Assembly: GCA_934757825.1 (NCBI GenBank) | Contig: CAKVLP010000001.1 | Coordinates: forward strand, 434,001-498,000 | Origin: an uncultured Clostridia bacterium | GTDB lineage: Bacteria; Bacillota; Clostridia; Christensenellales; UBA1242 | Direction: 5' to 3' | Length of the DNA: 64,000 nt | In this document: positions 17,730 to 26,302 of the stretch, piece by piece | How the letters are laid out: each line of letters starts with the position of its first letter | Numbering within the stretch: position 1 is the stretch's first letter | The notes under the pieces: model-generated | The model's input: only the letters and a program-made list of their open reading frames with translations | What the model was told of the DNA's origin: nothing | Databases searched by the model: none | Made by a program: the position numbers and the translations under genes

Positions 17730-18095
17730 ATATTTAATATACCACAAAAAACGAATTTTTGAAATGAAATAGGAAAACTTCGCCTTTAATTTTTTCACTT
17801 TTCTTTAACATTTTTAATTAAAACCTAAAAAAGTAGATGTTTTTTTGCCCGATTTGATGTATACTTATTTGTGTTGAATATGTTTTATAAGGCTTGCTAT
17901 CTAATTTGAATCCAAATAGAGATTATATAAAAATCAATATGATGGCAGTATAACTAAGTGGTTAAAATAAAAAATCCTATCACTTTTTAGCAAATATAAA
18001 GCACTAGGAAATGTTAAAACATAAACGCCAAAACAATAGACGACCTCATAGACGTCAAAATTAGTTTTCAAAAAAAACAAACACGCCTGACATAT
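17730..18095 (+). other. Gene-free gap between lepB and the tRNA-Arg insertion
   Basis: Apart from the possible alternative lepB N-terminus I see no gene. A stretch near 17944-17967 resembles a tRNA D-arm but does not fold into a tRNA. A promoter for the tRNA-Arg genes must lie here, but no clear consensus pair stands out. Confidence 0.4.
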
Positions 18096-18163
<68 letters not shown>

Positions 18164-18181
18164 TAAAAAAATAATCAATTT

Positions 18182-18258
<77 letters not shown>

Positions 18259-18283
18259 TAAAAGCCCGATTTTATGGGCATTT

Positions 18284-18313
18284 CAGCGATTTTTGATAGT
18301 CGCTGATTTTTTA
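18284..18313 (+). terminator. tRNA-Arg terminator
   Basis: CAGCGA pairs with TCGCTG and is followed by ATTTTTTATT. Confidence 0.7.
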
Positions 18314-18324
18314 TTATTTGCAAA

Positions 18325-18370
18325 AAAACAACCCCTAAAAATGAAAATTTTTCACAATTAGGGGTTCGTT
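18325..18370 (-). terminator. Terminator downstream of the integrase remnant
   Basis: AACCCCTAA pairs with TTAGGGGTT across a long AT-rich loop. On the minus strand it is followed by seven T. Confidence 0.65.
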
Positions 18371-18501
18371 TCTTACTAGAAAATTTTAATGGTTTTTTAC
18401 TTAAAAATGACCGATTTTTGCTTGTTTTCTACAAATTTTCTACAAATTTATCACAAATTTATGCAAATGACATATTATATCGTATTGTGTTTGCTAGTGT
18501 T

Positions 18502-18786
18502 TTACATTTCAAAATCCTTATTTCTTTTTCTTTTTTCAAGGCGTTTTTCTTCTAGCATTCGTTCTAATTTTTCAATTTCATCATCAATTTCTTCTTCGGT
18601 TTCTTCAATGTTTTCTTTATTGCTAAAATTAAGAGCACTACTTATTGTGCTTGCACTTTCAAGTTTTGTAGAATAATCCAAATGAGAATATACATCTGCT
18701 GTTGTATTAAAATTGGAATGACCTAACCATTCTTGAATGTTTTTCATTGGAGTTCCGTTTGCAAGCATTAAACTTGCACACGAGTT
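18502..18786 (-). pseudogene. C-terminal remnant of a tyrosine recombinase/integrase
   Basis: The reading frame starts abruptly after an in-frame TAA at 18787-18789 as NSCASLMLANGTP. That is the end of the catalytic box which normally reads HDLRHSCAS. It continues through WLGHSNFNTTADVYSHLDY with the nucleophilic Tyr, then an acidic coiled tail. Everything upstream, including the catalytic HxxR arginine, is missing. It is the relic of the enzyme that integrated the element into the neighbouring tRNA-Arg gene. The stretch from the first ATG (18768) could still be translated but cannot be active. Confidence 0.85.
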
Positions 18787-18794
18787 TTACCGTT

Positions 18795-19406
18795 TTAATA
18801 ATACTGAACAATTTCTTTTATTTGTGATTTACTGTCTTTAAAAGTATAGGTCACTTTTTCACCAACATTCTTTTGCGAAATGAATACCATTGGCTTGTTG
18901 TTTTCAATTGGCCATTCACAGGCTTGCGCCCAGCGCGGTGGCTTATTTTCATAAACAAACAGTGTTTTAACTATTTCTTTGCTTTCTTTAATCGCTTTTG
19001 ATATGCTTTCAATTTTGCCAAGTTTGGATATAACATTGTTTACAATAAACTTTTCAACATCTTTCTCCGCATTATACACCAACGACATTTCTGTTATTCC
19101 ACTAAGGATAAAGTCATTTATATCTTCTTGGCTTAAATATTGAATATTTTTACCTTTTGATAAATAATCCCTTATCAATAACCAGACTAAATAATCACCA
19201 ACTCTTGTTCCGTCTTCTAAATCTGTGTTTTTTGAATAACTCGTGTTCATCCATTCAATTGCTGTTGTGGTTTTAGGATTTGGCGGACTATTTTTTAAAA
19301 CCTTATTAAATTCATCTTGTAAACTATTATCATTATTTACTATTTCAACAAATTCTTTAGCAGAAATTTTTTTATTATAAAAATCTAAAATAGGCTGAAT
19401 GTTCAT
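18795..19406 (-). CDS. Unknown protein, possibly immunity-like
   Basis: 203 residues, soluble, acidic helical N-terminal two thirds. The C-terminal 50 residues contain PPRWAQACEWPIENNKPMVF, a Trp-rich pattern seen in some immunity-type proteins of toxin systems; this link is from memory and weak. The ATG at 19406 follows AAGGAGGATTT. The next gene on the same strand ends only nine bases upstream, so the two form a pair inside the tRNA-Arg element. Its 3' end abuts the integrase remnant. Confidence 0.65.
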   Translation of the reverse strand: MNIQPILDFYNKKISAKEFVEIVNNDNSLQDEFNKVLKNSPPNPKTTTAIEWMNTSYSKNTDLEDGTRVGDYLVWLLIRDYLSKGKNIQYLSQEDINDFILSGITEMSLVYNAEKDVEKFIVNNVISKLGKIESISKAIKESKEIVKTLFVYENKPPRWAQACEWPIENNKPMVFISQKNVGEKVTYTFKDSKSQIKEIVQYY

Positions 19407-19415
19407 AAATCCTCC

Positions 19416-19820
19416 TTAAATTTTAAGTGGCTTTGTGCCGTAAGTTTCTTCTGTTATAAATTTGCTATAACATTCAACATTGTCGGTGAATGCATTTCTT
19501 ATTAAAGCAACAGCTTTGCCTTCAACCATGACAGCAAATGATTGTTCATCAATCCATTTAAATTCAAAATTCTTAATTGGAGCAATACCCTCTGGAATAG
19601 CACAAGCAGAGATGTGCATCCTTGGTTGCATCCCTTTTTCCATTGATTTAATATCTTTTTCAATCGGAGCCTTACAATAATTTGCAAGCCAACACTTAGC
19701 AAAGATATGATTTCTTCTTTCATTTGTGACATATAAATAGGCACATTTATTGTGTTCTTCTATAAAAAATTCTCTGCCGTTTTTTAGTTCTGCTTTTCGC
19801 AATTTAGGTCCAAATAACAT
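19416..19820 (-). CDS. Unknown protein paired with the 203-residue gene
   Basis: 134 residues from the ATG at 19820, which has a strong AGAGGAG site; an upstream start at 19874 is less likely. The sequence has alternating strands, with CWLANYCKAPIEKDIKSMEKG and HISACAIPEGIAPI, then a beta-rich end (FKWIDEQSFAVMVEGKAVALI). I do not recognise it with confidence. The two-gene layout with the neighbour, and the element context, fit a small defence, immunity or toxin-neutralising pair. No toxin gene is visible beside them. Confidence 0.6.
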   Translation of the reverse strand: MLFGPKLRKAELKNGREFFIEEHNKCAYLYVTNERRNHIFAKCWLANYCKAPIEKDIKSMEKGMQPRMHISACAIPEGIAPIKNFEFKWIDEQSFAVMVEGKAVALIRNAFTDNVECYSKFITEETYGTKPLKI

Positions 19821-20073
19821 ATTATTACTCCTCTTATAAGAGATTATAGCACACAATAGCTGTTTTTGTATCAATAATTTTATAAAAATCTCAATTTTTC
19901 TAACGGAACAGCGAAAAATGCGCTTGAGTCTTGCTTTTGCCTATATTTTCGGGCTTTTAGTGATTTAATAACTCCAAAAGTGGCTGAATGCCTTTGCTTA
20001 TGGGAAGAATAAGTAATCTTAAACAACTTTAAAAAGATAAAAACGACACTTGCTAAAACTGGTGCTAAAAAAC

Positions 20074-20880
20074 TCAAAATCTTGCATAATAAGCACCAGA
20101 CCTATCAACCTTGGTCGCATTTTTACTTGAAAAGCACCCACCGCCAACACGACCAACTCCGCCATAAGTATCAACAACAATCTTTCTTCCAACGCAACCA
20201 GAATCTCCATAAGAGCCCCAAATTGTAAACTTGCCACTTGGATTGATGATGTAGTGAATGTCTTTTGTGTATTTTTTGTATTCTTTCAAAACTTTATCCA
20301 AAACATTCTCCTTGATTAACTGTTGTATTTCTTCAAGTTGAAGCCTTTTATCATGAGAAACAGAGATTAAAACAGTAGAGATTTTACTTGGTTTTTCATT
20401 GTTATATTCTACCGTTACTTGACTTTTTGCATCTGCAAAGAAATCGGTCCTTGTTCTTCTAAATGACTCATACTGACGCATTATTTTATGGGCTATTAAG
20501 AGAGGCAATGGCATAAATTCTTTTGTTTCGTTAGTTGCGTATCCATAAACCATGCCTTGATCATTCGCACCAATATCATCTTTAACAACAGCTTGATTAA
20601 TGTCAGGGCTTTGCTTACTTATTTCTTTAATTATTTTAAATTTATTTTTGTAGCCAATATCTTTTAAAATTGTTCTAGCGATACTATCATAATCTATTTT
20701 TGCTTTTGTTGTTGCTTCTCCGTAAATAAAAAGTTTATTGTTTTTAATTGCACACTCAACAGCCATTTGTGAATTTGCGTCTTGCGAGAGTGCTTCATCT
20801 AAAAAGGCATCTGCGATAACATCACAAGTTTTATCAGGATGCCCAATGTTTACGCTTTCGCTTGTAATAATTTTTTTCAT
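20074..20880 (-). pseudogene. metK: C-terminally truncated S-adenosylmethionine synthetase copy
   Basis: 268 residues matching the intact MetK at 26303-27421 from TSESVNIGHPDKT through DRSGAYYAR, then Phe and a stop. About 95 residues are missing, including the whole C-terminal part with GHFGREIFPW. ATP and methionine motifs GHPDK and GANDQGMVYGYA remain. Without the third domain the fold should be incomplete, so I treat it as a pseudogene. Its SAM riboswitch, promoter and start codon are intact, so it may still be transcribed. It lies inside the tRNA-Arg element. Confidence 0.85.
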
Positions 20881-20911
20881 TTTTCTTTCATCCTTTATTT
20901 TTTATTTCCAT

Positions 20912-21050
20912 AAAGGGATTAAAAAATCCCATCGTTACCGATAGGATTAAAAATTATATAGTTCCCATCGGTCAGCCTTTAGCACCTTAACCATTGTCAG
21001 GTTGCTGTGTGGTCAACGGGGCTGTCCCTCGCACACTCTTTATGGATGTA
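20912..21050 (-). promoter_or_regulatory. SAM riboswitch (S-box core) with terminator, truncated metK copy
   Basis: The aptamer covers 20962-21049. Minus-strand landmarks of the SAM-I/SAM-IV fold are AGAG, GAGGGAC, GCCCCGTTGA, CAGCAACC and AAGGTGCTAA. No obvious P4 hairpin follows, which is closer to the SAM-I/IV variant type. The expression platform is a terminator, AATCCTATCG with CGATGGGATT then TTTTTT (20919-20948). Its 5' arm can alternatively pair with CCGATGGGA of the aptamer end. SAM binding should favour termination. Confidence 0.85.
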
Positions 21051-21053
21051 AAT

Positions 21054-21082
21054 ATCTTACATCTTTTGAACTACTTTGTCAA
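21054..21082 (-). promoter_or_regulatory. SigA promoter of the truncated metK copy
   Basis: Minus strand TTGACA, 17 bases, TAAGAT, ending a few bases before the riboswitch. Confidence 0.8.
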
Positions 21083-21349
21083 ATTTCTTTCTTTATTTCT
21101 AAAATTAAATGCAATAAAATGTATAGTTTTTTAATACCGTTTCTAAGATAATTTACAATAAAAATGCAAAAATTCTGCAAGTATGTCGTTTAATGTTGTA
21201 TTTTATTTACAAAATATTGTATGATAACTTTTGTTAAATTAAAGTGCCTAAAAGCCTTTATTCCTCGGGGTTTTAGCTATATCACAAAACGATTTTATAT
21301 GTTAAAAAACGATTAAAATATGATACAATTTGGTAAGTTTTGGTGCCCC

Positions 21350-21394
21350 CTTCGGAACCGAGGGTTGGGGGTTCGAGTCCCTTCAAGCGCACCA
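21350..21394 (+). pseudogene. tRNA-Arg 3' half displaced by the insertion
   Basis: Starts at the anticodon loop CTTCGGA, then ACCGA, a GGGTT variable loop, T-arm with TTCGAGT, acceptor strand CAAGCGC and encoded ACCA. The acceptor strand pairs over all seven positions (one G-U) with GCGTTTG of the 5' half at 18096 and does not pair with the intact tRNA-Arg at 18182. Confidence 0.8.
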
Positions 21395-21457
21395 ATAAGA
21401 CGTATGCCAAAAAGAGCATACAACTTGCCATACTACTTACTTGGCAGGTTTAATCAA

Positions 21458-21505
21458 TAAAAAAACAACCGACTAAATTCTTACGAGAACAGTCGGTTAT
21501 TTTTT
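21458..21505 (-). terminator. Terminator of the surface peptidase gene
   Basis: AACCGACT (21467-21474) pairs with AGTCGGTT (21491-21498); A and T runs on both sides allow use in both directions. Confidence 0.75.
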
Positions 21506-21530
21506 ATAACTTTTTTTTGATACAGTCTAT

Positions 21531-24500
21531 TTAGTTCTTCTTATTTTTTTTGGTAAACATTGATTTTATTGCAATGCCCAAGTCTGCAAAAGTTTTTTTC
21601 TTTACTGCAAACCAGAATAATGAAAACCCAGCAATTCCAACAAATACCACTGCACCGATTATTATGCCTGCAATTTTACCACTGCTTAGGGTATCGTTTT
21701 GTTTTTCACCGCCATTCGTTTCTGGTTTAGGCAATGATAAATTGTCGTAAACTGCCGTAAGGCTTACTTCACTATTTACCGGAAATGTATAGTTTTTGTT
21801 TGTGCTTACAATTTCTCCTCGTTCATTTTTCCAGCCTTTAAACACTTTTCCAGCAGTTGGTTCATCGGCTGTTATGGTTATACTTTCTCCTGCCTTAACA
21901 AACTCTTTATCGCCGTTAACAGTGCCACCAGTGATTGTTACTTTGTACGTGCCGATTTTTGCAATTCTAAGGTCGGCAATTTCGTTTCCAACTTTATCAA
22001 AGTGTTTTCCACAAACTAAACAATCACAGTGTCCTTTTGTTCCAAATTCTGTTTCGGTTGCTGATACTTCTTCTTTCCAGTCACCGTAAGTATGGGGTTT
22101 TGTTGTACCATAAGTGGCTTTGCAAACGGCACAAATTGCTTTTTCTGTGCATGTTGCAGTTCCACCCAAACAGTTTGCTGTTTCAGTATGGCTACCATCT
22201 TTCTTACAAGTGCGAGTGTGTGTACCATTTCCATTGCTAATCCACTCGCCCCAACTGTGGATATGAATATTGGTTTGTTTGGTGTAATAATACGTCACTG
22301 TTTGGCCACTGCCGTTTACTGTTGCGTGTTGTCCTTCCGCTCTTGCGAAAGTATGCCCCAAAAGTGTAGGAGGTGCAGTCCAATTGAGAGTGGTTCCAAG
22401 TGGAATAGGTATTACGGCTTTTGGAGCGTTTGGAATTTCACTTCCGTCTTCAAACTTGTATTCTATATTTACGTTTGCATAAGTTTGAGTTTCTGTGTTG
22501 TCATTTGCTAGCACGTTTCCTGTTTCGTCTATCACTTCAAAAGCAACTGTGCCTCCACTACTTAATACTGCATTTGCAGGAATTTGATAAATCATAGAAC
22601 AACTCATTAGTCCGGAGTTAAAATCGCTACCAGTATATTCTAAAGCACCTTTAGGCCAAAATTTGTTTTTATCACCCCATACGGGAATAGTAAAAGTTTG
22701 AGTTGATTCAAGCTTACTGCCACTTGTCGTAGTTCCAACACTTCCGTCAGCACGTTTTATCCAAACCTTCATGGTAATGTATCGTTCTGTGGTTGCAGAA
22801 AGATTTTGGATAATTGTTCTAAGCTCAATTTTTTCACCTACCATACTAGCGTCGAATTTGTTTTTGTTTGCTCCGCTAAGAATCACATTGTTATGATAGT
22901 TTGCGAAATTATAATACCCAGTAGAGGTTGTGTCTTCAAACTCAGAGTAAGTGGTATATTGACCAGTATATTTCTTAACTTCAGGGTTGGCAACATAGAT
23001 GCTTTTTCCGCTTACAAGTTGCGATAATCTTTTATAACCTTGCAACTTACAAACTTCACATAATTGGAACTCTGTTTTACGCATAAGGCACTCAAAACTT
23101 GAGTTGTAAGCATTGCCATAACCTAGTGGATTGCATGTATAAGTTTTTCTAAAACCTAATAGTTGTTTCCATTTTACATTGTTTGGATCGTGAGTGTGTG
23201 TTACATTTAATGATGTGATATCATTTTCTGGTGCAGTCCTATCTAAATACTCGTCGCCAAGACCTAATAATCCGTGTCCAAGCTCGTGAGTAAAAGTCTT
23301 TGCAGCTCGGTAGTTGTCCGATGGTGTTATGAAATAGTGAAATCCCCACTTTAAATTTGTATATGCGTCACCAAAATCACGGGTGGTATTTACAAGCAAG
23401 GCAAACTGGTTAATGTAATTATGCACGTAATAAAATGGGGGATATTGGTCGTTGTCTTCCTCATAATATTTGTCAGGTTCAGTGTTATTAGGAATATGGG
23501 CATCGTGTATTTGTTCAATAAATGTAGGGCCTATACATCTTTCAAAAATATGATTTTTCCACTGACTGCCCATATTTGTTGATATCGAAGACGAGTTTTT
23601 ACTACTTACTATTACGTCAAAAAATGTACTGCCACCATTCTCAAAACTCGACTCTGATGCTGTGCAAAGTGCATAGACGTTAAAACGGTCGGCATAACTA
23701 CGGTATGGTTCATACTGCATGGCACCCCTCCAAACCTTTTTGACGTCGTTTATATACTTTTGTTGCTGACTTTTTGTATATCCTTCACCACAAAACACGA
23801 TAACCATATTTTCGGTATCGCTTCTTGTTTTTTGAATAGTGTAGACGGGGATTGTTGGATTAGCATACTTGCCGTCACTTGAGTAATAAGGCCCAAGGGT
23901 AAGTTCAAGTTTTTGTTCAATATCAATATCCCACTCTTGGTTTGGGTCGTCTTCAGGCTCGGCAACGGTATAATCGTCTTCAATGTTGTCGGGAGCAGAA
24001 CCAATATATGGGTTTGACAGTGTTCCATTGCCTGACGTTGATACGTAATAGTTGGTATCAAGATAAAATGCGGGTCTCACTCCAATGTAATCTCGTTGAG
24101 GTGACTCTCTGCCTATTGTTCCATTATTATGGACATAACGCATATCGTGGTTGCAATCTGTTACCGGAGTTCTTAGCCAATATGGCCAGCTCATTCCTTC
24201 TTCATTTTTACCCACATAGTAGCTGTCAAAATTTTTCCAAACAGCATTTACTTGCTTAACATCGAGAAGAAAAACTTTTTCAGTTGATTTTTCGCCGTAT
24301 GCACTTTCAAAGTTGTTAGCAACGTTTTGAATATCATAATTTAATTCCAAATCGGAGCGACCATCGCCGTCATAAATTCCTTGTTTGTATTCTGGATGAG
24401 ATACAAGCGAACGTTGAGTGATAGTCTTCATTGCTACAATTTCAGCTTTTGTAAAGTCGTTTAAAAACCCAGCTTTTCCATCATAAGCATTACCATCAAC

Positions 24501-24971
24501 ATAATTAGCTTTTGGTGGATTACCACACAACCACTTTACCTCACCAGATGATGCAGTGGAATTTAACCACGAGCGCATATTACTGTCTTTCCAGTAATTG
24601 GAGCCATATCTATCACGCTTGTAATTTCGGCTGTGCGATTTCGAACGACTGTTGTCGCTGGTCATAGCATCATACGGAAGAGTATCAATTATTTTGTCGG
24701 CAAGCATAAGGTAGCCTTTTTCATCAACACTCACGCACTTCCAAATAATATTTTTGCCATTATATTTGCCAAGACTTATATAATCGCCAAGCTTTATTTG
24801 AGTGGATTTTGTACTGCTTGTTGATAAAGAGTTTAGAGTGTTTTCGATTGTTTTATTTTCCGCATTGGCAACACTTTTTATTCTCATTGCCTCACAGCCA
24901 AAAACAACAAGAACAAGTATTGTTGCGATTAACATTAAAATTGCACTTATTTTTTCAAAATATTTCTTCAT
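21531..24971 (-). CDS. Large surface-anchored M64-type metallopeptidase
   Basis: 1146 residues. In order: signal/anchor helix (10-30); a DUF6273-like domain (about 55-310) with WLNSTASSGEVKWL and GVRPAFYLD; an M64 (IgA peptidase-like) domain (about 360-680) with VFCGEGYT and the zinc motif HELGHGLLGLGDEY (near 560); beta-rich domains; a MucBP-like repeat (833-900). Then come Cys-pair repeats (HTRTCKKDGSHTE, CLVCGKH), an InlB-like beta-repeat with VFKGWKNERGE, and a C-terminal helix followed by lysines. No LPXTG is seen; anchoring is probably by the terminal helix. It likely cleaves host or mucosal glycoproteins at the cell surface (inference). Monocistronic. Confidence 0.85.
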   Translation of the reverse strand: MKKYFEKISAILMLIATILVLVVFGCEAMRIKSVANAENKTIENTLNSLSTSSTKSTQIKLGDYISLGKYNGKNIIWKCVSVDEKGYLMLADKIIDTLPYDAMTSDNSRSKSHSRNYKRDRYGSNYWKDSNMRSWLNSTASSGEVKWLCGNPPKANYVDGNAYDGKAGFLNDFTKAEIVAMKTITQRSLVSHPEYKQGIYDGDGRSDLELNYDIQNVANNFESAYGEKSTEKVFLLDVKQVNAVWKNFDSYYVGKNEEGMSWPYWLRTPVTDCNHDMRYVHNNGTIGRESPQRDYIGVRPAFYLDTNYYVSTSGNGTLSNPYIGSAPDNIEDDYTVAEPEDDPNQEWDIDIEQKLELTLGPYYSSDGKYANPTIPVYTIQKTRSDTENMVIVFCGEGYTKSQQQKYINDVKKVWRGAMQYEPYRSYADRFNVYALCTASESSFENGGSTFFDVIVSSKNSSSISTNMGSQWKNHIFERCIGPTFIEQIHDAHIPNNTEPDKYYEEDNDQYPPFYYVHNYINQFALLVNTTRDFGDAYTNLKWGFHYFITPSDNYRAAKTFTHELGHGLLGLGDEYLDRTAPENDITSLNVTHTHDPNNVKWKQLLGFRKTYTCNPLGYGNAYNSSFECLMRKTEFQLCEVCKLQGYKRLSQLVSGKSIYVANPEVKKYTGQYTTYSEFEDTTSTGYYNFANYHNNVILSGANKNKFDASMVGEKIELRTIIQNLSATTERYITMKVWIKRADGSVGTTTSGSKLESTQTFTIPVWGDKNKFWPKGALEYTGSDFNSGLMSCSMIYQIPANAVLSSGGTVAFEVIDETGNVLANDNTETQTYANVNIEYKFEDGSEIPNAPKAVIPIPLGTTLNWTAPPTLLGHTFARAEGQHATVNGSGQTVTYYYTKQTNIHIHSWGEWISNGNGTHTRTCKKDGSHTETANCLGGTATCTEKAICAVCKATYGTTKPHTYGDWKEEVSATETEFGTKGHCDCLVCGKHFDKVGNEIADLRIAKIGTYKVTITGGTVNGDKEFVKAGESITITADEPTAGKVFKGWKNERGEIVSTNKNYTFPVNSEVSLTAVYDNLSLPKPETNGGEKQNDTLSSGKIAGIIIGAVVFVGIAGFSLFWFAVKKKTFADLGIAIKSMFTKKNKKN

Positions 24972-25241
24972 TGTGGTTCACATCCTCCTAACTTTTCGTT
25001 TTTATAAACTTTGGGAGATAGGGTTTTATTTTAGTTTTTGACTTTATATTCAATAGTAAAATGATTTTATTAAACTTAAATCGTGCCTACTAATTATTTT
25101 TCTCACTTTATGAATTATATCATACATTATTGCAATTTCATATAAAAAAAGTCTAAATCAAATATTTTAATTATTTCACGACTTGCAGTTAGTAATTATA
25201 AAAACTTAATCTCTTTAGTATGTTAAACCTATATATATTTA

Positions 25242-25292
25242 ATAAAAAACCCAAATCGAATACTGCTAAATGTATTTGGTTTGGGTTTTTAT
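25242..25292. terminator. Bidirectional terminator-like hairpin
   Basis: AAAACCCAAA and TTTGGGTTTT arms with further inner pairing (AATAC with GTATT), flanked by A and T runs. No gene ends beside it on either strand, so an unannotated short transcript may end here. Confidence 0.55.
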
Positions 25293-25303
25293 TGGTGCAC
25301 CAA

Positions 25304-25348
25304 GTAAACAAAAAAGAAAAGCCTTAATGGTTTTTCTTTTTTGTTTAC
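25304..25348. repeat. 20-bp inverted repeat with five-base loop
   Basis: The arms are 20 bases each with a single G-U position; the left begins GTAAACAAAAAAG and the right ends CTTTTTTGTTTAC, around loop TTAAT. Confidence 0.75.
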
Positions 25349-25445
25349 AATGAAATTGATTTTATGATTTGTTTTTTCTTGTTGGATTTAACTTGGGGAT
25401 TTGGGAAAAGTTTGATACAATAATAGGAGAAAGTAGGAGACCCAA

Positions 25446-26120
25446 ATGAAAGAGAGTATATTTAAGCCATCGAAAAGTGAAAAGCGCGGATTGAAACTGA
25501 TAAAACCAAATATGGAAATGATATTGTCAATTGGAATTAGCACCGGCGGGTCGGCGGAAATAAATATGGCAAAAGCCTGCCCTAATGCGAAAATTATCGC
25601 GACAACAGTTGATGAAAAAGGGCTAAACTTTTCAATTGAAAAGATGTCTAAGTTTCCGGAATTTAGCCAAATCGAAGCAAAAATTGAGGACGTTTCAAAA
25701 CCAATGCCGTACGACGACAACACATTTGACTATGTGTACGCAAGGCTTGTGTTGCACTACTTAAATAGACAACAATTAGACGATGCTCTTAACGAAATTT
25801 ATAGGGTTTTGAAGCCAAATGGCACACTTTTTATCGTCGCAAGAAACAACAAAGAATGGGAACTAAGAAAGCCGGAATTTGTGATTTCGTACGATGAACA
25901 AACCAACATAACTACATACTACTCTCAGTGGGAAAAGAAAGTAATTGACAAAAGACAGTTTTTGTCCGAAGAACAACTTAGAAGTGTTTTAAAAACACAC
26001 AATTTCAAAATCAAATCAGTTGCTTCTTACAGGGAAAGGCTTTATACAGACTACGAAAGAACAAGAAAAAACCGCTCCAAAAAACCAAACTATTTGACCG
26101 AAGTTGTTGCGGTGAAGTAG
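25446..26120 (+). CDS. Class I SAM-dependent methyltransferase
   Basis: 224 residues with the Rossmann methyltransferase order: motif I as ILSIGISTGGSAEINMAKA (about 29-47), an acidic strand end, motif IV FDYVYARLVLHYL (about 98-110) and motif V NEIYRVLKPNGTLFIVAR. The substrate is unknown. Motif I is SIGISTGGSAE rather than DxGxGxG, a slight departure. The C-terminal 70 residues are basic and rich in Tyr and Arg. The ATG at 25446 follows AGTAGGAGACCCAA. Single gene, followed by a terminator. Confidence 0.85.
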   Translation: MKESIFKPSKSEKRGLKLIKPNMEMILSIGISTGGSAEINMAKACPNAKIIATTVDEKGLNFSIEKMSKFPEFSQIEAKIEDVSKPMPYDDNTFDYVYARLVLHYLNRQQLDDALNEIYRVLKPNGTLFIVARNNKEWELRKPEFVISYDEQTNITTYYSQWEKKVIDKRQFLSEEQLRSVLKTHNFKIKSVASYRERLYTDYERTRKNRSKKPNYLTEVVAVK

Positions 26121-26202
26121 TTAAAAGTCTTTAAGAAATATATATTAAGTGGTAAAATAAGTTAAGTAATAAAATATTTATTAAGACAACTTAATTTTGT
26201 AG

Positions 26203-26242
26203 AAAAAAACAACCCAAAGGCAAAAAGCGCGGTTGTTTTTTT
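26203..26242 (+). terminator. Terminator between methyltransferase and metK
   Basis: AAAAACAACC pairs with GGTTGTTTTT; T run on the plus side, A run on the other, so it can serve both convergent genes. Confidence 0.8.
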
Positions 26243-26302
26243 GTCAGTTAAATAAACTAATTAAATTTTACATCAATCAGATTTCATGTTAAAAATTGTT
26301 TG

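Larger units (their letters stand above)
24972..25445. other. Divergent intergenic region with two strong hairpins
   Basis: No coding region is supported. AT-rich sequence carries two terminator-like hairpins (25242-25292 and 25304-25348), unexpected between divergent genes. TTGGGG, 17 bases and TACAAT near 25394-25422 could be the promoter for the methyltransferase gene. Confidence 0.5.

Noticed and set aside
17940..17990. Additional tRNA remnant
   Set aside because: A stretch resembles a D-arm, but no acceptor, anticodon or T-arm can be assembled around it.
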